From Duganella dendranthematis (lineage in GTDB: Bacteria > Pseudomonadota > Gammaproteobacteria > Burkholderiales > Burkholderiaceae_D), in assembly GCF_012849375.1 (NCBI RefSeq), contig NZ_CP051684.1, positions 4,650,001 through 4,714,000 on the forward strand: a stretch of 64,000 nucleotides of DNA, written 5' to 3'. This document shows positions 20,262-29,407 of the stretch, in pieces (positions within the stretch are counted from its first letter, which is position 1; each line of letters begins with the position of its first letter). Below the pieces are notes generated by a model. It searched no databases and was not told the origin of the DNA. It saw nothing but the letters and a program-made list of their open reading frames with translations. The position numbers and the translations under genes are program-made.

Positions 20262-20831
20262 ATGCCAAGAGTGATGGGAGAGCGGGGCGATGTGGTGCCG
20301 CTGCTGGCCGAGGTGTTCCGCACCTACGGGTTCGAAGGCGCCAGCCTGGCGCGGATTACCGAGGGCACCCGGCTGGGCAAGGGCAGCATCTATAACTTCT
20401 TCCCCGGCGGCAAAGAGGAAATGGCGGAGGCGGTGCTGAGCGAGATCGACACCTGGTTCCGCGACCAGGTGTTCCAGCCGCTGCGCCACGCCGCCGACGC
20501 CCAGCAGGGCGTGGCCGATATGTTCACGGCGGTCGGCCGCTATTTCCTGTCCGGCCGCAAGGTCTGCCTGGTGGGCGTGTTCGCGCTCGGCCATGAGCGC
20601 GACCGTTACGCCGTCAAGGTACAGGCCTATTTTGCCGAGTGGGTGCAGGCGCTGGCGGCGGCCCTGCAGCGCGCCGGCCATGACGCCGACGGCGCACTGG
20701 CGCTAGCCGAGGACGTGGTCGGCGGCATTCAGGGGGCGCTGGTGCTGGCGCGCGCGGCCGACGAGCCGGCGTTGTTCATGCGGGCGCTGGCGCGCATGCA
20801 GCAGCGGCTGGTTCCACCCGGAACCTGTTAA
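20262..20831 (+). CDS. TetR/AcrR family transcriptional regulator
   Basis: 189 residues. The N-terminal HTH reads VPLLAEVFRTYGFEGASLAR, ITEGTRLGKGSIYNFFPGGKEEM; the C-terminal ligand domain is alpha-helical. It starts at ATG 20262, two bases after the DUF1348 stop. Autoregulation through the palindrome at 19747-19764 is the simplest reading. The inducer is unknown. Confidence 0.9.
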   Translation: MPRVMGERGDVVPLLAEVFRTYGFEGASLARITEGTRLGKGSIYNFFPGGKEEMAEAVLSEIDTWFRDQVFQPLRHAADAQQGVADMFTAVGRYFLSGRKVCLVGVFALGHERDRYAVKVQAYFAEWVQALAAALQRAGHDADGALALAEDVVGGIQGALVLARAADEPALFMRALARMQQRLVPPGTC

Positions 20832-20877
20832 TCGGGCGGCAGTCTAATCGGTTTTAACCCACTGGGCTGCCACCACC

Positions 20878-22590
20878 ATGACTCCTCCGTTGACGCATGT
20901 GATTGCCCCCGGCCTGGCGCCGGACCTGCTGCTGCGGCAGATCTACCTGAATGTCCGCGATTTCGCCATCTTCACCATCGATGCCCAGGGTGAAGTCACC
21001 AGCTGGAACCTTGGCGCCGAGCTGGTGTTTGGCTACACGCCAGCCGAGATCATCGGCCAGAGCAGCGCGCTGCTGTACACCGCCGGCGACCAGGCGGACG
21101 GCGAGCCGTTCCAGGAAATGACGCTGGCGGCGCGCGGCGAACGGGCCGCTGACAACCGCTGGCACCTGCGCAAGGACCAGTCGGTATTCTGGGCCGACGG
21201 CGTGCTGACGGCGATCCGCGACGACCAGGGCCAGTTGATCGGCTACCTGAAGATCCTGCGCGACATCACCGAGCGCAAGCTGGCGCAGGACGAGATCCGC
21301 CGCCTGGCCACCATCGATGGGCTGACCGGCCTGGCCAACCGCGCCGCCTTCGATACGCGGCGTTCGGAGATGGTGTCGCAGGCGGAGCGCAACGGCCAGC
21401 TGCTGCTGTTGCTGATGATCGACCTCGACGAGTTCAAGGAAGTCAACGACGGGCTGGGCCACCAGGCCGGCGATCAGCTGTTGCGGCAGGCCGCGCAGCG
21501 CATCCGCACCGCCAGCCGCGAGAGCGACTACATCGCCCGCCTGGGCGGCGACGAGTTCGGCCTGCTGCACCTGCATCCGCCATCGCCGGCCAGCGGCGGC
21601 GTGCTGGCCGAAAAGCTGCTGCAGCACCTGGCGCGGCCGTTCCAGATCGGCGACTGCGAGGTCAGGATCAGCGCCCGCATCGGCATCGCCGTCTGCCCGA
21701 GCGATGCCGACACGCCGGACACCCTGCTGAAAAAAGCCGACCTGGCGCTGTACCACGCCAAAAATGCCGGCCGCAACCGCTACCACTACTACACCGAGGA
21801 ACTGGACCAGCTGGCGCACCGCAAGAATACCGATCACAACGAGTTGCGGCGGGTGCTGCGTACCGGCGATTACTGGCTGGAGTACCAGCCGATTCTGGCC
21901 ACCGACGGCCACACCATAGCCATGGAAGCGCTGCTGCGGCTGCCCGATTTCTTCGGCCAGCAGCCGGTCGACTATGTCATCGGCCTGGCCGGCGAACTGG
22001 GCCTGCTGCCGGAACTGGGCAAGGGCGTAATGCGGGTCGCCTGCGCGCAGCTGCGCCGCTGGTACGACGCCGGCGTGACCGGCCTGCGCATCTGCGTCAA
22101 CACCTGCGCCAAGGAACTGCTGGACGACAGCTACCTGGCGCAGCTGGACGCGGCCCTCGTCGAGTTCGGACTAGCGGCCGGGGATGTGGAACTGGAGCTG
22201 ACCGAGCGCGACGCCATCAAGCTGGAGCGTAGCGGCAGCCGCGTCATCGAACAGTTGCGCGAACGCGGCTTCATGCTGTCGCTGGATGACTTTGGCACAG
22301 GCTATTCCTCGCTCAGCTATCTGCGCGCGCTGCCGGTCAATACCATCAAGCTGGACAAGAGTTTTCTGCACGACGTGCCGGGCAATCCCGACGGTAACGC
22401 GGTGGTGTGCACGGTGATCCAGCTGGCGCAGAACCTGCGCCTGAACGTGATCGCCGAGGGCGTGGAAAATATCGATCAGTCGGCCTTTTTGGCAGGCGCC
22501 GGCTGCACCGCGTTCCAGGGCTTTCTCTACTCGCCGTCGCTGGACGCGGACGCCGCCACCCGCTGGCTGCGGCAGGGCGCTACGCCATAG
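20878..22590 (+). CDS. PAS-GGDEF-EAL c-di-GMP signalling protein
   Basis: 570 residues without TM helices. PAS (about 20-135) begins DFAIFTIDAQGEVTSWNLGA. The GGDEF domain (about 140-305) has an intact metal motif (DLDEF), GGDEF signature and inhibitory RESD. The EAL domain (about 320-565) keeps EALLR, VNTC, ELTERD, DDFGTGYSS, KLDKSF, AEGVEN and QGFLYSP. Both opposing activities are possible; cytosolic PAS sensing (light, redox or ligand) is unknown. Convergent with the DUF1501 gene, the two stops touching. Confidence 0.93.
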   Translation: MTPPLTHVIAPGLAPDLLLRQIYLNVRDFAIFTIDAQGEVTSWNLGAELVFGYTPAEIIGQSSALLYTAGDQADGEPFQEMTLAARGERAADNRWHLRKDQSVFWADGVLTAIRDDQGQLIGYLKILRDITERKLAQDEIRRLATIDGLTGLANRAAFDTRRSEMVSQAERNGQLLLLLMIDLDEFKEVNDGLGHQAGDQLLRQAAQRIRTASRESDYIARLGGDEFGLLHLHPPSPASGGVLAEKLLQHLARPFQIGDCEVRISARIGIAVCPSDADTPDTLLKKADLALYHAKNAGRNRYHYYTEELDQLAHRKNTDHNELRRVLRTGDYWLEYQPILATDGHTIAMEALLRLPDFFGQQPVDYVIGLAGELGLLPELGKGVMRVACAQLRRWYDAGVTGLRICVNTCAKELLDDSYLAQLDAALVEFGLAAGDVELELTERDAIKLERSGSRVIEQLRERGFMLSLDDFGTGYSSLSYLRALPVNTIKLDKSFLHDVPGNPDGNAVVCTVIQLAQNLRLNVIAEGVENIDQSAFLAGAGCTAFQGFLYSPSLDADAATRWLRQGATP

Positions 22591-23775
22591 CTACACCAGG
22601 CCGAGGTCGCGGCCCTTGGTGCCAAAGATGGTGGCCACCTGGCCGGCGTTCAGGCCGTACATGCGCGACAGCAGGCCGCCGAACATGGCGCGGTATTCGT
22701 TCAGCACCGGATAGTCGCGGTTCTGGAACAGCGTCGGCTGCTCCAGCCGCACCTGTTCGCCGTGCACCTTGCCGCCGTTGACGCTGCCGCCCATCACCCA
22801 GTAGACGGTGCCGTGACCATGGTCGGTGCCGCGGTTGCCGTTCTCGCGGAAGGTGCGGCCGAATTCGCTGACTACCACCACCACCGTGTCTTTCCAGTCT
22901 GGCCCCATCTCCTGCGCGAAGCCGGCCAGGCCGCGTCCCAGTTCGTCGAGCCGGCTGGCCAGGTAGCCGGTGGCGTTGCCCTGGCCGACGTGGGTGTCCC
23001 AGCCGCCGACGTCGACAAAGCCGATGTTGTACTTGTCCTTCATCAGTTTGGCGATGCGGCGCGCTTCCAGTTCAAAGCCCTTGGTGCTGACGGCGTTGCG
23101 GTTGGCGGCCAGCATTTCGCCGCTCATTTTTTTCATCACATCGTCGCGCACCTCGAAGCCCTCGTTGACCTGCTGCGCCAGTGTGGTGTGCTCGTACATG
23201 GCGGCGATCATCTTGGCCTGGCGCGCATCAACCGCCGGCTTGGCAACGCTGCGCAGCGCGGTGTTGGGCACTTGCAGGCCGCCCTGCATGATCAGCGGCA
23301 GCTGGTCGGTGAAAGAGATGGCGCTGGCGCGGTCGGCGTTGAGCGTGGACGCCAGCCGGTTGAGGAAGCCGGAGCGGTAGTCGCGTGTGCGGTCCAGCGC
23401 TTGGCCCAGTTCTATGCTGTCCTGCGTTTCGAAGTGGCTGCGCGACAGGTCCTCGGTGCCGGCGAATGGCACGAAGGCGACCTGGCCGGCGTTGAACAGC
23501 GGGTGAATGGAGTCGGCCAGCACCGGGTGCAAGCCCCAGTCGGCGTCGATCGGCAGCGTGGCGGTTTTTGGAATCGCGATGTTGGGCCGCACCTGGTAAT
23601 AATACTGGCTGGAGACGGGCACCAGCAGGCTGGTGGCGTCGTAGCCGCCGCGCATGAAGACGAACAGCAGGCGCGTCTTGCTGGCCGGCGCGGCCCACAG
23701 CTGGCCGGCCATCGACGAGGCGGATAAGGTGGCCGAAGCGGCGGCCAAACTTTTGAGCAGGGTACGGCGTTTCAT
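22591..23775 (-). CDS. DUF1501 family protein with Tat-type signal
   Basis: 394 residues. The N-terminus MKRRTLLKSLAAASATL has a twin-arginine motif and an AWAAP-like cleavage region, suggesting folded export to the periplasm. The body matches DUF1501 (sulfatase/alkaline-phosphatase-like fold): LLFVFMRGGYDATSLLVP, GLHPVLADSIHPLF, VDVGGWDTHVGQG, VVVVSEFGRTFREN and DHGHGTVYWVMGG. No hydrolase activity has been established for the family to my knowledge. The DUF1800 gene lies 10 bases upstream on the same strand, and these two families are habitual neighbours. Confidence 0.9.
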   Translation of the reverse strand: MKRRTLLKSLAAASATLSASSMAGQLWAAPASKTRLLFVFMRGGYDATSLLVPVSSQYYYQVRPNIAIPKTATLPIDADWGLHPVLADSIHPLFNAGQVAFVPFAGTEDLSRSHFETQDSIELGQALDRTRDYRSGFLNRLASTLNADRASAISFTDQLPLIMQGGLQVPNTALRSVAKPAVDARQAKMIAAMYEHTTLAQQVNEGFEVRDDVMKKMSGEMLAANRNAVSTKGFELEARRIAKLMKDKYNIGFVDVGGWDTHVGQGNATGYLASRLDELGRGLAGFAQEMGPDWKDTVVVVVSEFGRTFRENGNRGTDHGHGTVYWVMGGSVNGGKVHGEQVRLEQPTLFQNRDYPVLNEYRAMFGGLLSRMYGLNAGQVATIFGTKGRDLGLV

Positions 23776-23785
23776 CGGGCTTCTC

Positions 23786-25339
23786 CTAGCGATGCATCAG
23801 TTCCGGCGATGACAGCAGCAGCGTGTTCCACTCCTGCGGCGAGGCGGCTTGCTCCAGCGCCTGGCGGGTGGCCGGCGCCAATGACGTTTGCAGCGACTGG
23901 TAATACAGGGCATTGGCCAGTTGCGGGAAGGCGACCTTTTCCAGCGGCTGCGCGCCTTCGGTCTTGAACAGTCCGGCATTGCCGTTGCCGATGGCCTTGG
24001 CGATTTCGAAACGGGTGATCATCTGGCCCGGGCTATCCCAGCCGGGCGCCATCAGCGGGTAGCCGTCCGGCGTCTGGCGGCCGTACAGCGGTTCGGCCAT
24101 GCGATTGAGCCAGCCTAGCATCGGACCGGCGTTGAGGATGATCTTGTCGTCATAGGTCAGGCGCACCGCCGACACCACGTAGTGCACCGGGTCCTTGAAC
24201 TTCTTGCCCAGCGATTGCGTGAACTCCGGCGCGTCGAACAGGGTGCGCAGCACGGCGGCGATGTCGCCGTCGCTGGACAGGAAGCGTGCCGCCATGCGTT
24301 CGACCAGCTGCGGCGGCGGTTCGTCGGCGACGAAGTAAATCGCCAGCTTGCGGCTGACGTAACGCGCGGTGGCCGGGCTGCGGCTCAGGCGGTCGAGCGC
24401 CTCGTCCACTTCGGCCAGGCCGCGGCCCTTGACGGTCTGGCCGAGGAAGACCTTGTCGCCGTAGTCGTGACGATTCGGATTGAACTCGAACAGGCCTTTT
24501 CGCACGTACTGGCTTTGCTTGTCGCGGCGGACATCGGGCGTCTTGTCGCCCAGGTTGACGCCGACGCCGGTGAGGATACGCGCCAGCTGCTGCACGTCGT
24601 TCTGGGTGTAGCCGCCGTCCACGCCCAGCGTGTGCAGCTCCATGATTTCGCGCGCATAGTTTTCGTTGATGCGGTTGGCGGCGTTTTGTTCGTTATCCAG
24701 GTAGCGGATCATGGCCGGGTGGTGCAGGGTGGAGGCCAGCAGGTCGCGGAACTTGCCCAGCGCGTGCGGACGGATCGCCTGTTCTTCGTAATCGCCCACC
24801 AGCACCCGCAGATTGCTCTTGCCCTGATGGACGTTGAAGTGGTTCATCCAGAACCACGTCATCTGCTCCTGCAACTGATTGGGTGAGTACAGATCGCGCA
24901 GCAGCGAGCGGGTGGCGGCTTCTTTCGCCAGGCGGCTCATCTCCTGCTGGTAGGCGCGTTGCGCGGCTTTCTTGGCGTCGTCGTCGACCATGGCCTTGTC
25001 GTAGTCGCGGCGCTGCTGTTCCAGCTCCTGCACCAGTTGCGGCAGCGGCTTTTGCGAAATCGTCATGGCGTCGATCTGCGCCTGCGCGGCAGCCGGCAGC
25101 ACGGCGGCGCCAGGATGCAGCTGCCGTTCCAGCCAGGCGCTGTAGCCGATTTTCTCGGCCTGCCGGTAAGTGCTGGTGTTGACGCCCCAGCTGATGCGAT
25201 TGAGCGCGGCGCTCAGCGCCACTGGATCGGCGGGCGCCTTGAGCGCCGGCGGCGCGGTGCTGGTGGTCGCGCAGCCAGCCAGCAGTAGGAGCAGCGGAGG
25301 CAGAAACGCGAGCGGACGGGTGATGGTCGGAATATGCAT
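23786..25339 (-). CDS. DUF1800 family lipoprotein
   Basis: 517 residues from ATG 25339. The frame is open to 25582, but only this start gives a lipoprotein signal (PPLLLLLAGCATTS; lipobox LAGC), so the protein is probably membrane-anchored in the periplasm. DUF1800 landmarks: ALNRISWGVNTSTYR, WFWMNHFNVHQGK, NENYAREIMELHTLGVDGGY, YTQNDVQQLARILTG and YVSRKLAIYFVADEPP. Forms an operon with the DUF1501 gene; function unknown. Confidence 0.9.
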   Translation of the reverse strand: MHIPTITRPLAFLPPLLLLLAGCATTSTAPPALKAPADPVALSAALNRISWGVNTSTYRQAEKIGYSAWLERQLHPGAAVLPAAAQAQIDAMTISQKPLPQLVQELEQQRRDYDKAMVDDDAKKAAQRAYQQEMSRLAKEAATRSLLRDLYSPNQLQEQMTWFWMNHFNVHQGKSNLRVLVGDYEEQAIRPHALGKFRDLLASTLHHPAMIRYLDNEQNAANRINENYAREIMELHTLGVDGGYTQNDVQQLARILTGVGVNLGDKTPDVRRDKQSQYVRKGLFEFNPNRHDYGDKVFLGQTVKGRGLAEVDEALDRLSRSPATARYVSRKLAIYFVADEPPPQLVERMAARFLSSDGDIAAVLRTLFDAPEFTQSLGKKFKDPVHYVVSAVRLTYDDKIILNAGPMLGWLNRMAEPLYGRQTPDGYPLMAPGWDSPGQMITRFEIAKAIGNGNAGLFKTEGAQPLEKVAFPQLANALYYQSLQTSLAPATRQALEQAASPQEWNTLLLSSPELMHR

Positions 25340-25372
25340 AGTCTCTAGAATATGCCATTTTTTTGCCGGTTC

Positions 25373-25423
25373 CACATGACGTATGTGTAAGCTGCAACGA
25401 AATGTTACAAGCCTGTGGCTTGT
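25373..25423. promoter_or_regulatory. two dyads in a divergent promoter region
   Basis: CACAT-GACGT-ATGTG (25373-25387) and ACAAGCC-TGT-GGCTTGT (25407-25423) are both perfect inverted repeats in the 127-base gap between the divergent DUF1800 gene and the next secreted protein. They are candidate regulator sites; no regulator is identified. Confidence 0.4.
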
Positions 25424-25466
25424 CTGATTTATCATGGTCGCTCCATTTTTTAAGGAAGCAGGCTTT

Positions 25467-26735
25467 ATGCGTCTTATTTTCTCCGCGCTGATGGTGTTGG
25501 CCATGACGCCGCAGGTGCAGGCCGCTGTCACATTGCATGTCAGCTCCACCCAGCAGGATCGCACTTCGCAAATGGACGTCACGCTGGCGGACAGCTATCT
25601 GTCGGTGGATACCGCCAAGGGCCGGCTGGTGTACGATTTTGCGGCGCGCCGCCGCTACGCCATCAACACGGCGACCAAGGAGTACGCCGAGTATTCGCTA
25701 TTCGACACGGTTGGCTTCCGCGTGGTGGAGATGCATAACCGCGACGTCTTGCGCGGCGCGGTGGCCGCCATCAAGGTCGATACGGTGCTGACCACCAAAC
25801 AGGTGCAGGAGAACGAGCTGTCGGTGTTCAGCGCCGGGCCTGGCGTGGCCGAGGAAAAGACCGAGGGCGAGCAGCGCGTGTTCTATGTGGACGGCGTCAA
25901 GCTGGCCGCATGGAGCACCGCCGGCGTCAAGGTGTCGGCCACGGACGCCGCGCAGTTCACGCGCTTCATGCGCTATGCGCGCGGCGGCCATCCACAACTG
26001 CTGGAGCGCTTGGCCAAGGGCGGCGTGATTCCGGAAAACCTGACCTTGTTCCTCAACGAAGGCCGCGATATCAAGCTGGTATTCACGCAGGTACAAAACA
26101 CTAAGTCGCCGGCTTACGATCTCAAATCCTACCAGCGCGAGATCAGCAAGGACGGTGTGGATGCGCTGTTTGATCGCATCGCCGCCGCCACGCCGCAGCA
26201 GCTGGACGCGCTGCGCGCCGAACATCCATGCGACGCCAGCGAGGACTTCAGCGACGCCCAGATCCTCGATACCATGCTGGGCAAGATGGAATGCATGCTG
26301 TCCACCGGCAGGCAGGTAACGCTGACGACCGAGCAGAAGCAGGCGGCTGCGACGTCGTCCTCGCTATCGCTGCTGTTCGCCGCCATCAATCCCGGCAAGG
26401 ATGGGCAAATGGCGGATGGCGTCAAAACCCTGGTGGCCTTGCGCCAGCAGGCACCGCGCAAGGCCTATGTGCTGAAGGTGTTCGAGGCGAATAACCGCTT
26501 GCGCCTGAAGCAAGCCAAGGAGGCCAAAAGCCTGTTCATCGAGGCGCTGCAAGCCAATCCGATGTTGGGCGGAGCCTACAAGGATCTGGGCGATCTGCTG
26601 TTGATGCAGTACGATAGTGCGCGGGCCTGGCGCAGTTGGGATGCCGGCCGCCGCGTGTCGCCAGCCTTGCCCAACTTTGAAGCGGTCAACAAATTCGAGG
26701 CGGATCTGCTGGCGAAAAATCCACAATTCTTCTAA
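25467..26735 (+). CDS. secreted hypothetical protein with TPR-like C-terminus
   Basis: 422 residues. ATG 25467 begins a signal peptide (MRLIFSALMVLAMTPQVQA) and follows AAGGAAG; the longer frame from 25434 lacks this. The N-terminal half is beta-rich, with LVYDFAARRRYAINTATKEY. The C-terminal 100 residues (RKAYVLKVFEANNRLRLKQ, AKSLFIEALQANPMLGGAYKDLGDLL) look like tetratricopeptide helices. No family recognised. Periplasmic location inferred. Confidence 0.75.
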   Translation: MRLIFSALMVLAMTPQVQAAVTLHVSSTQQDRTSQMDVTLADSYLSVDTAKGRLVYDFAARRRYAINTATKEYAEYSLFDTVGFRVVEMHNRDVLRGAVAAIKVDTVLTTKQVQENELSVFSAGPGVAEEKTEGEQRVFYVDGVKLAAWSTAGVKVSATDAAQFTRFMRYARGGHPQLLERLAKGGVIPENLTLFLNEGRDIKLVFTQVQNTKSPAYDLKSYQREISKDGVDALFDRIAAATPQQLDALRAEHPCDASEDFSDAQILDTMLGKMECMLSTGRQVTLTTEQKQAAATSSSLSLLFAAINPGKDGQMADGVKTLVALRQQAPRKAYVLKVFEANNRLRLKQAKEAKSLFIEALQANPMLGGAYKDLGDLLLMQYDSARAWRSWDAGRRVSPALPNFEAVNKFEADLLAKNPQFF

Positions 26736-26745
26736 CGAGACTATC

Positions 26746-27348
26746 ATGCCTGCCACCGATCCGCGCGTTGACGCCTACATCGCCAAATCCGCCGACTTTG
26801 CGCAGCCGATCCTGGCGCATCTGCGCGCGGTGGTGCATGCCGCTTGTCCGGAAGTGGAAGAGACCATCAAGTGGAGCTTCCCGCACTTTATGTACAAGGG
26901 CATGATGTGCAGCATGGCCGCGTTCAAGGCGCACTGCGCGCTGAACTTCTGGAAGGCCGAACTGCTGATGGCCGCCGATGAAGTCAATCGCGAAGCCATG
27001 GGCCACTTCGGCCGCATCACATCGCTCAAGGATCTGCCATCCAAGAAAGTGCTGGCTTCCTACATCAAGCAGGCGATGAAGTTGAATGACGATGGCGTGG
27101 CTGCGCCTGCCCGTGCCAAGCCGGCGGCGCCACGTGCGCTGGAGATACCGGACGACCTGCAAACCGCGCTGGATGCGGTGCCGGCGGCGCGCGCGTACTT
27201 CGACGGCTTCAGCCCCAGCAAGCAGCGCGACTACGCCGACTGGCTGACCGAAGCGAAGACCGAAGCCACGCGCACGCGCAGGCGCGAACAGGCCATCGAA
27301 TGGATCGCAGAAGGTAAGGCGAGAAATTGGAAATACGAGAAATGCTAA
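26746..27348 (+). CDS. YdeI/OmpD-associated family protein (DUF1801-like)
   Basis: 200 residues. N-terminal DUF1801 segment: ADFAQPILAHLRAVVHAACP, EVEETIKWSFPHFMYKG. C-terminal OmdA/YdeI segment: IPDDLQTALDAVPAARAYFD, FSPSKQRDYADWLTEAKTEA, TRRREQAIEWIAEGK. A soluble protein of poorly known role. It follows the previous gene by 10 bases, so co-transcription is possible although the preceding product is exported. Confidence 0.85.
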   Translation: MPATDPRVDAYIAKSADFAQPILAHLRAVVHAACPEVEETIKWSFPHFMYKGMMCSMAAFKAHCALNFWKAELLMAADEVNREAMGHFGRITSLKDLPSKKVLASYIKQAMKLNDDGVAAPARAKPAAPRALEIPDDLQTALDAVPAARAYFDGFSPSKQRDYADWLTEAKTEATRTRRREQAIEWIAEGKARNWKYEKC

Positions 27349-27467
27349 CTGATACTAACTAGCTACTCGGTAAAGCGGCGTTCAGCGGGGTTTGGGCTGA
27401 TCGCTACAGCGCTTGGGGCGCCGGATACCGCATGCCGACGCCTGGCATGGCAGAACAGTGTTTTTGT

Positions 27468-27755
27468 TCAATGCATAGACGCGGTCGACAGATCTTTCAG
27501 CTCGCGAATGCTGATATCTGATTTTTCATGCATACGCAGCAGGATCGTGGCACCAACTGCTAACTTCCGGTGACGGATCTTGCTGATGATCGGTGGTTGA
27601 ACCTCCAGCACCCGACACAACTCCGCATCGTTCTTCAAGTTCATCTTTTCAATCAGCGTATCAAGAAGCTTGTTCGGGACAAAACTGGATGGTTCCAGTG
27701 CCCGAGCGCGATTCATGGCTTCAATCAACTCCAACTTCTTTTGACGTACGTTCAT
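27468..27755 (-). CDS. small helix-turn-helix (XRE-like) protein
   Basis: 95 residues. KLLDTLIEKMNLKNDAELCRVLEVQPPIISKIRHRK is a classic Cro/C1-type HTH: helix, turn, recognition helix with PPIISKIR. A likely DNA-binding regulator. The flanking DNA (27756-27935) is AT-rich compared with the window, with runs of A, so this small gene may be a recent arrival. No partner toxin is visible beside it. Confidence 0.75.
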   Translation of the reverse strand: MNVRQKKLELIEAMNRARALEPSSFVPNKLLDTLIEKMNLKNDAELCRVLEVQPPIISKIRHRKLAVGATILLRMHEKSDISIRELKDLSTASMH

Positions 27756-27935
27756 GGCTTGCTCCTCCTTTGCTCAAAACGTTAAAAAAAGTACGTTCCC
27801 GGCAAGGCTAGCGCCCACACTCGTTACGGTCTGAATGTGGTACGCGACTCAACATTCTTGATAACCATGCAAGTTATTTTCAATAATACTACGGATAAAA
27901 AAAAAGTGCAGGCTTTAACAATTAAATTATGTTGG

Positions 27936-28613
27936 TTATTGCTCAAACGGGTTGACGTTTGTTGTATCTTTTAGTCCATTTCTGGATAAAAGTAGGATTT
28001 TGTCTGTCTTTTTAGCAGCAAGTTGCGAATGTGTAACCATGATGGCGCAAGCGCCGGTGGCTTTAATTTCGCGCTGCAACAGCGTGAGGATGGCGTCGGC
28101 GGTTTCCGGATCGAGATTGCCGGTCGGTTCGTCGGCCAGCACCAGGGCCGGGCGGTGCACCAGCGCGCGGGCGATCGCCACGCGCTGCATTTGGCCGCCG
28201 GAGATTTGATGGGGGAAGTCCTGTTCGCGGCCGCCCAGGCCGACCGCTTCAAGCATCTCCGCCGCGCGTTCGGTCGGCAGGCCATTCAGCAGCAGCGGCA
28301 AGGCGACGTTCTGCAACAAGGTCAGATGCGGCAGTACGTGGAAGGCTTGAAAGATGAAACCCATGCGCGCGCGCCGCAGCTTCGTCGCGGCGTCGTCATC
28401 GAGGCCGGACATCGGGATGCCGTCGACGATGATGGGCGAGGCGGCCGATGGATCGGGCGTATCGAGGCCGGCGATGAGATTCAGCAGCGTCGATTTGCCG
28501 ACGCCGGAATCGCCCATGATGGAGACGAATTCGCCGGCCTTGAAAGTCCATGACAATTGGTCCAGCACCGGACGGCCGTTGTAGGATTTGGAGAGCTGGC
28601 GAAGTTCGAGCAT
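27936..28613 (-). CDS. ABC transporter ATPase, LolD/MacB-like class
   Basis: 225 residues from ATG 28613; a longer frame upstream is only the shadow of the permease gene. Walker [11 protein letters not shown]-loop in [12 protein letters not shown], signature [15 protein letters not shown], Walker [14 protein letters not shown]-loop VTHS. The DEPTGNLD pattern and the size belong to the LolD/MacB/FtsE group, not PhnC. It is the last gene of the five-gene operon, 2 bases after the permease stop. Its partnering with PhnE-type permeases is unusual. Confidence 0.88.
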   Translation of the reverse strand: MLELRQLSKSYNGRPVLDQLSWTFKAGEFVSIMGDSGVGKSTLLNLIAGLDTPDPSAASPIIVDGIPMSGLDDDAATKLRRARMGFIFQAFHVLPHLTLLQNVALPLLLNGLPTERAAEMLEAVGLGGREQDFPHQISGGQMQRVAIARALVHRPALVLADEPTGNLDPETADAILTLLQREIKATGACAIMVTHSQLAAKKTDKILLLSRNGLKDTTNVNPFEQ

Positions 28614-28615
28614 GT

Positions 28616-29407
28616 TTACCTTGTAAGTGCGCGCCGCATGGCGAAGCTGATGGCATCGACCAGCGCCACCAGCAGCAGCATGGCGAGGATGACGGTGGCG
28701 GCCAGCGGCATCTGGAACAGCGACAGGTGATACTTCAGCATCTGGCCAAGGCCACCGGCGCCGACCACGCCGAGAATCGCGGCGGCGCGGATATTGTTCT
28801 CCCAGCGGTACAGCGTATAGGACATCATCTGCGGCAGCGTTTGCGGCAGCGTGGCGTACATGAAGGCCGCGGTGGCGTTGGCACCGTTGGTGCGCAGGCT
28901 TTGTTCCGGCAGCGGCGCGGCGTTTTCCAGCGAGTCGGCAAACAGGCGTCCCAGCACGCCTGCGGTGTGCGCGCCGAGGGCCAGCGTGCCGCCCAGCGGG
29001 CCAAGGCCGGCTGCGATCAGCATGATGGAAGCCCACACCAGTTCCGGCACCGAACGCAGCACGTTCAGCACCGCGCGCATGGCGGCACGCGGCGCGGCGC
29101 CGAAGCGGCCCGATGCCGGCAGCGAGAAAGCGAGGCCGAAGATCACGGCCAGCAGCGTGCCCAGGCCGGACATGGCCAGCGTTTCAATCGCCGCCCAGAA
29201 GGTCTTGGCGAGGAAGCCGCTGGAAGTCTCCGGCGGCGCAAAGCCGGCCAGCAGTTCCGTCGTGCTGTTGATGGCGTCCACGGTGAAAAACTCGCGCCAC
29301 TTCAATGGCAGCGTGGCGAAGCTGGCGACGATCAACGCCAGCAGCAACAGCATCAGGATGCGCATGGTCCAGTCGCGCGCCGGCGGTTTCGGCATGTCTG
29401 GATTCAT
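28616..29407 (-). CDS. PhnE-type ABC permease (second permease)
   Basis: 263 residues with about six TM helices. The EAA-like loop contains TLPQTLPQMMSYTLYRWENN and ILGVVGAGGLGQML, as in phosphonate-type permeases. Also LNVLRSVPELVWASIMLI. Its ATG overlaps the end of the other permease gene by 4 bases. Together the two permeases probably form a heterodimeric inner-membrane channel. Confidence 0.88.
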   Translation of the reverse strand: MNPDMPKPPARDWTMRILMLLLLALIVASFATLPLKWREFFTVDAINSTTELLAGFAPPETSSGFLAKTFWAAIETLAMSGLGTLLAVIFGLAFSLPASGRFGAAPRAAMRAVLNVLRSVPELVWASIMLIAAGLGPLGGTLALGAHTAGVLGRLFADSLENAAPLPEQSLRTNGANATAAFMYATLPQTLPQMMSYTLYRWENNIRAAAILGVVGAGGLGQMLKYHLSLFQMPLAATVILAMLLLVALVDAISFAMRRALTR

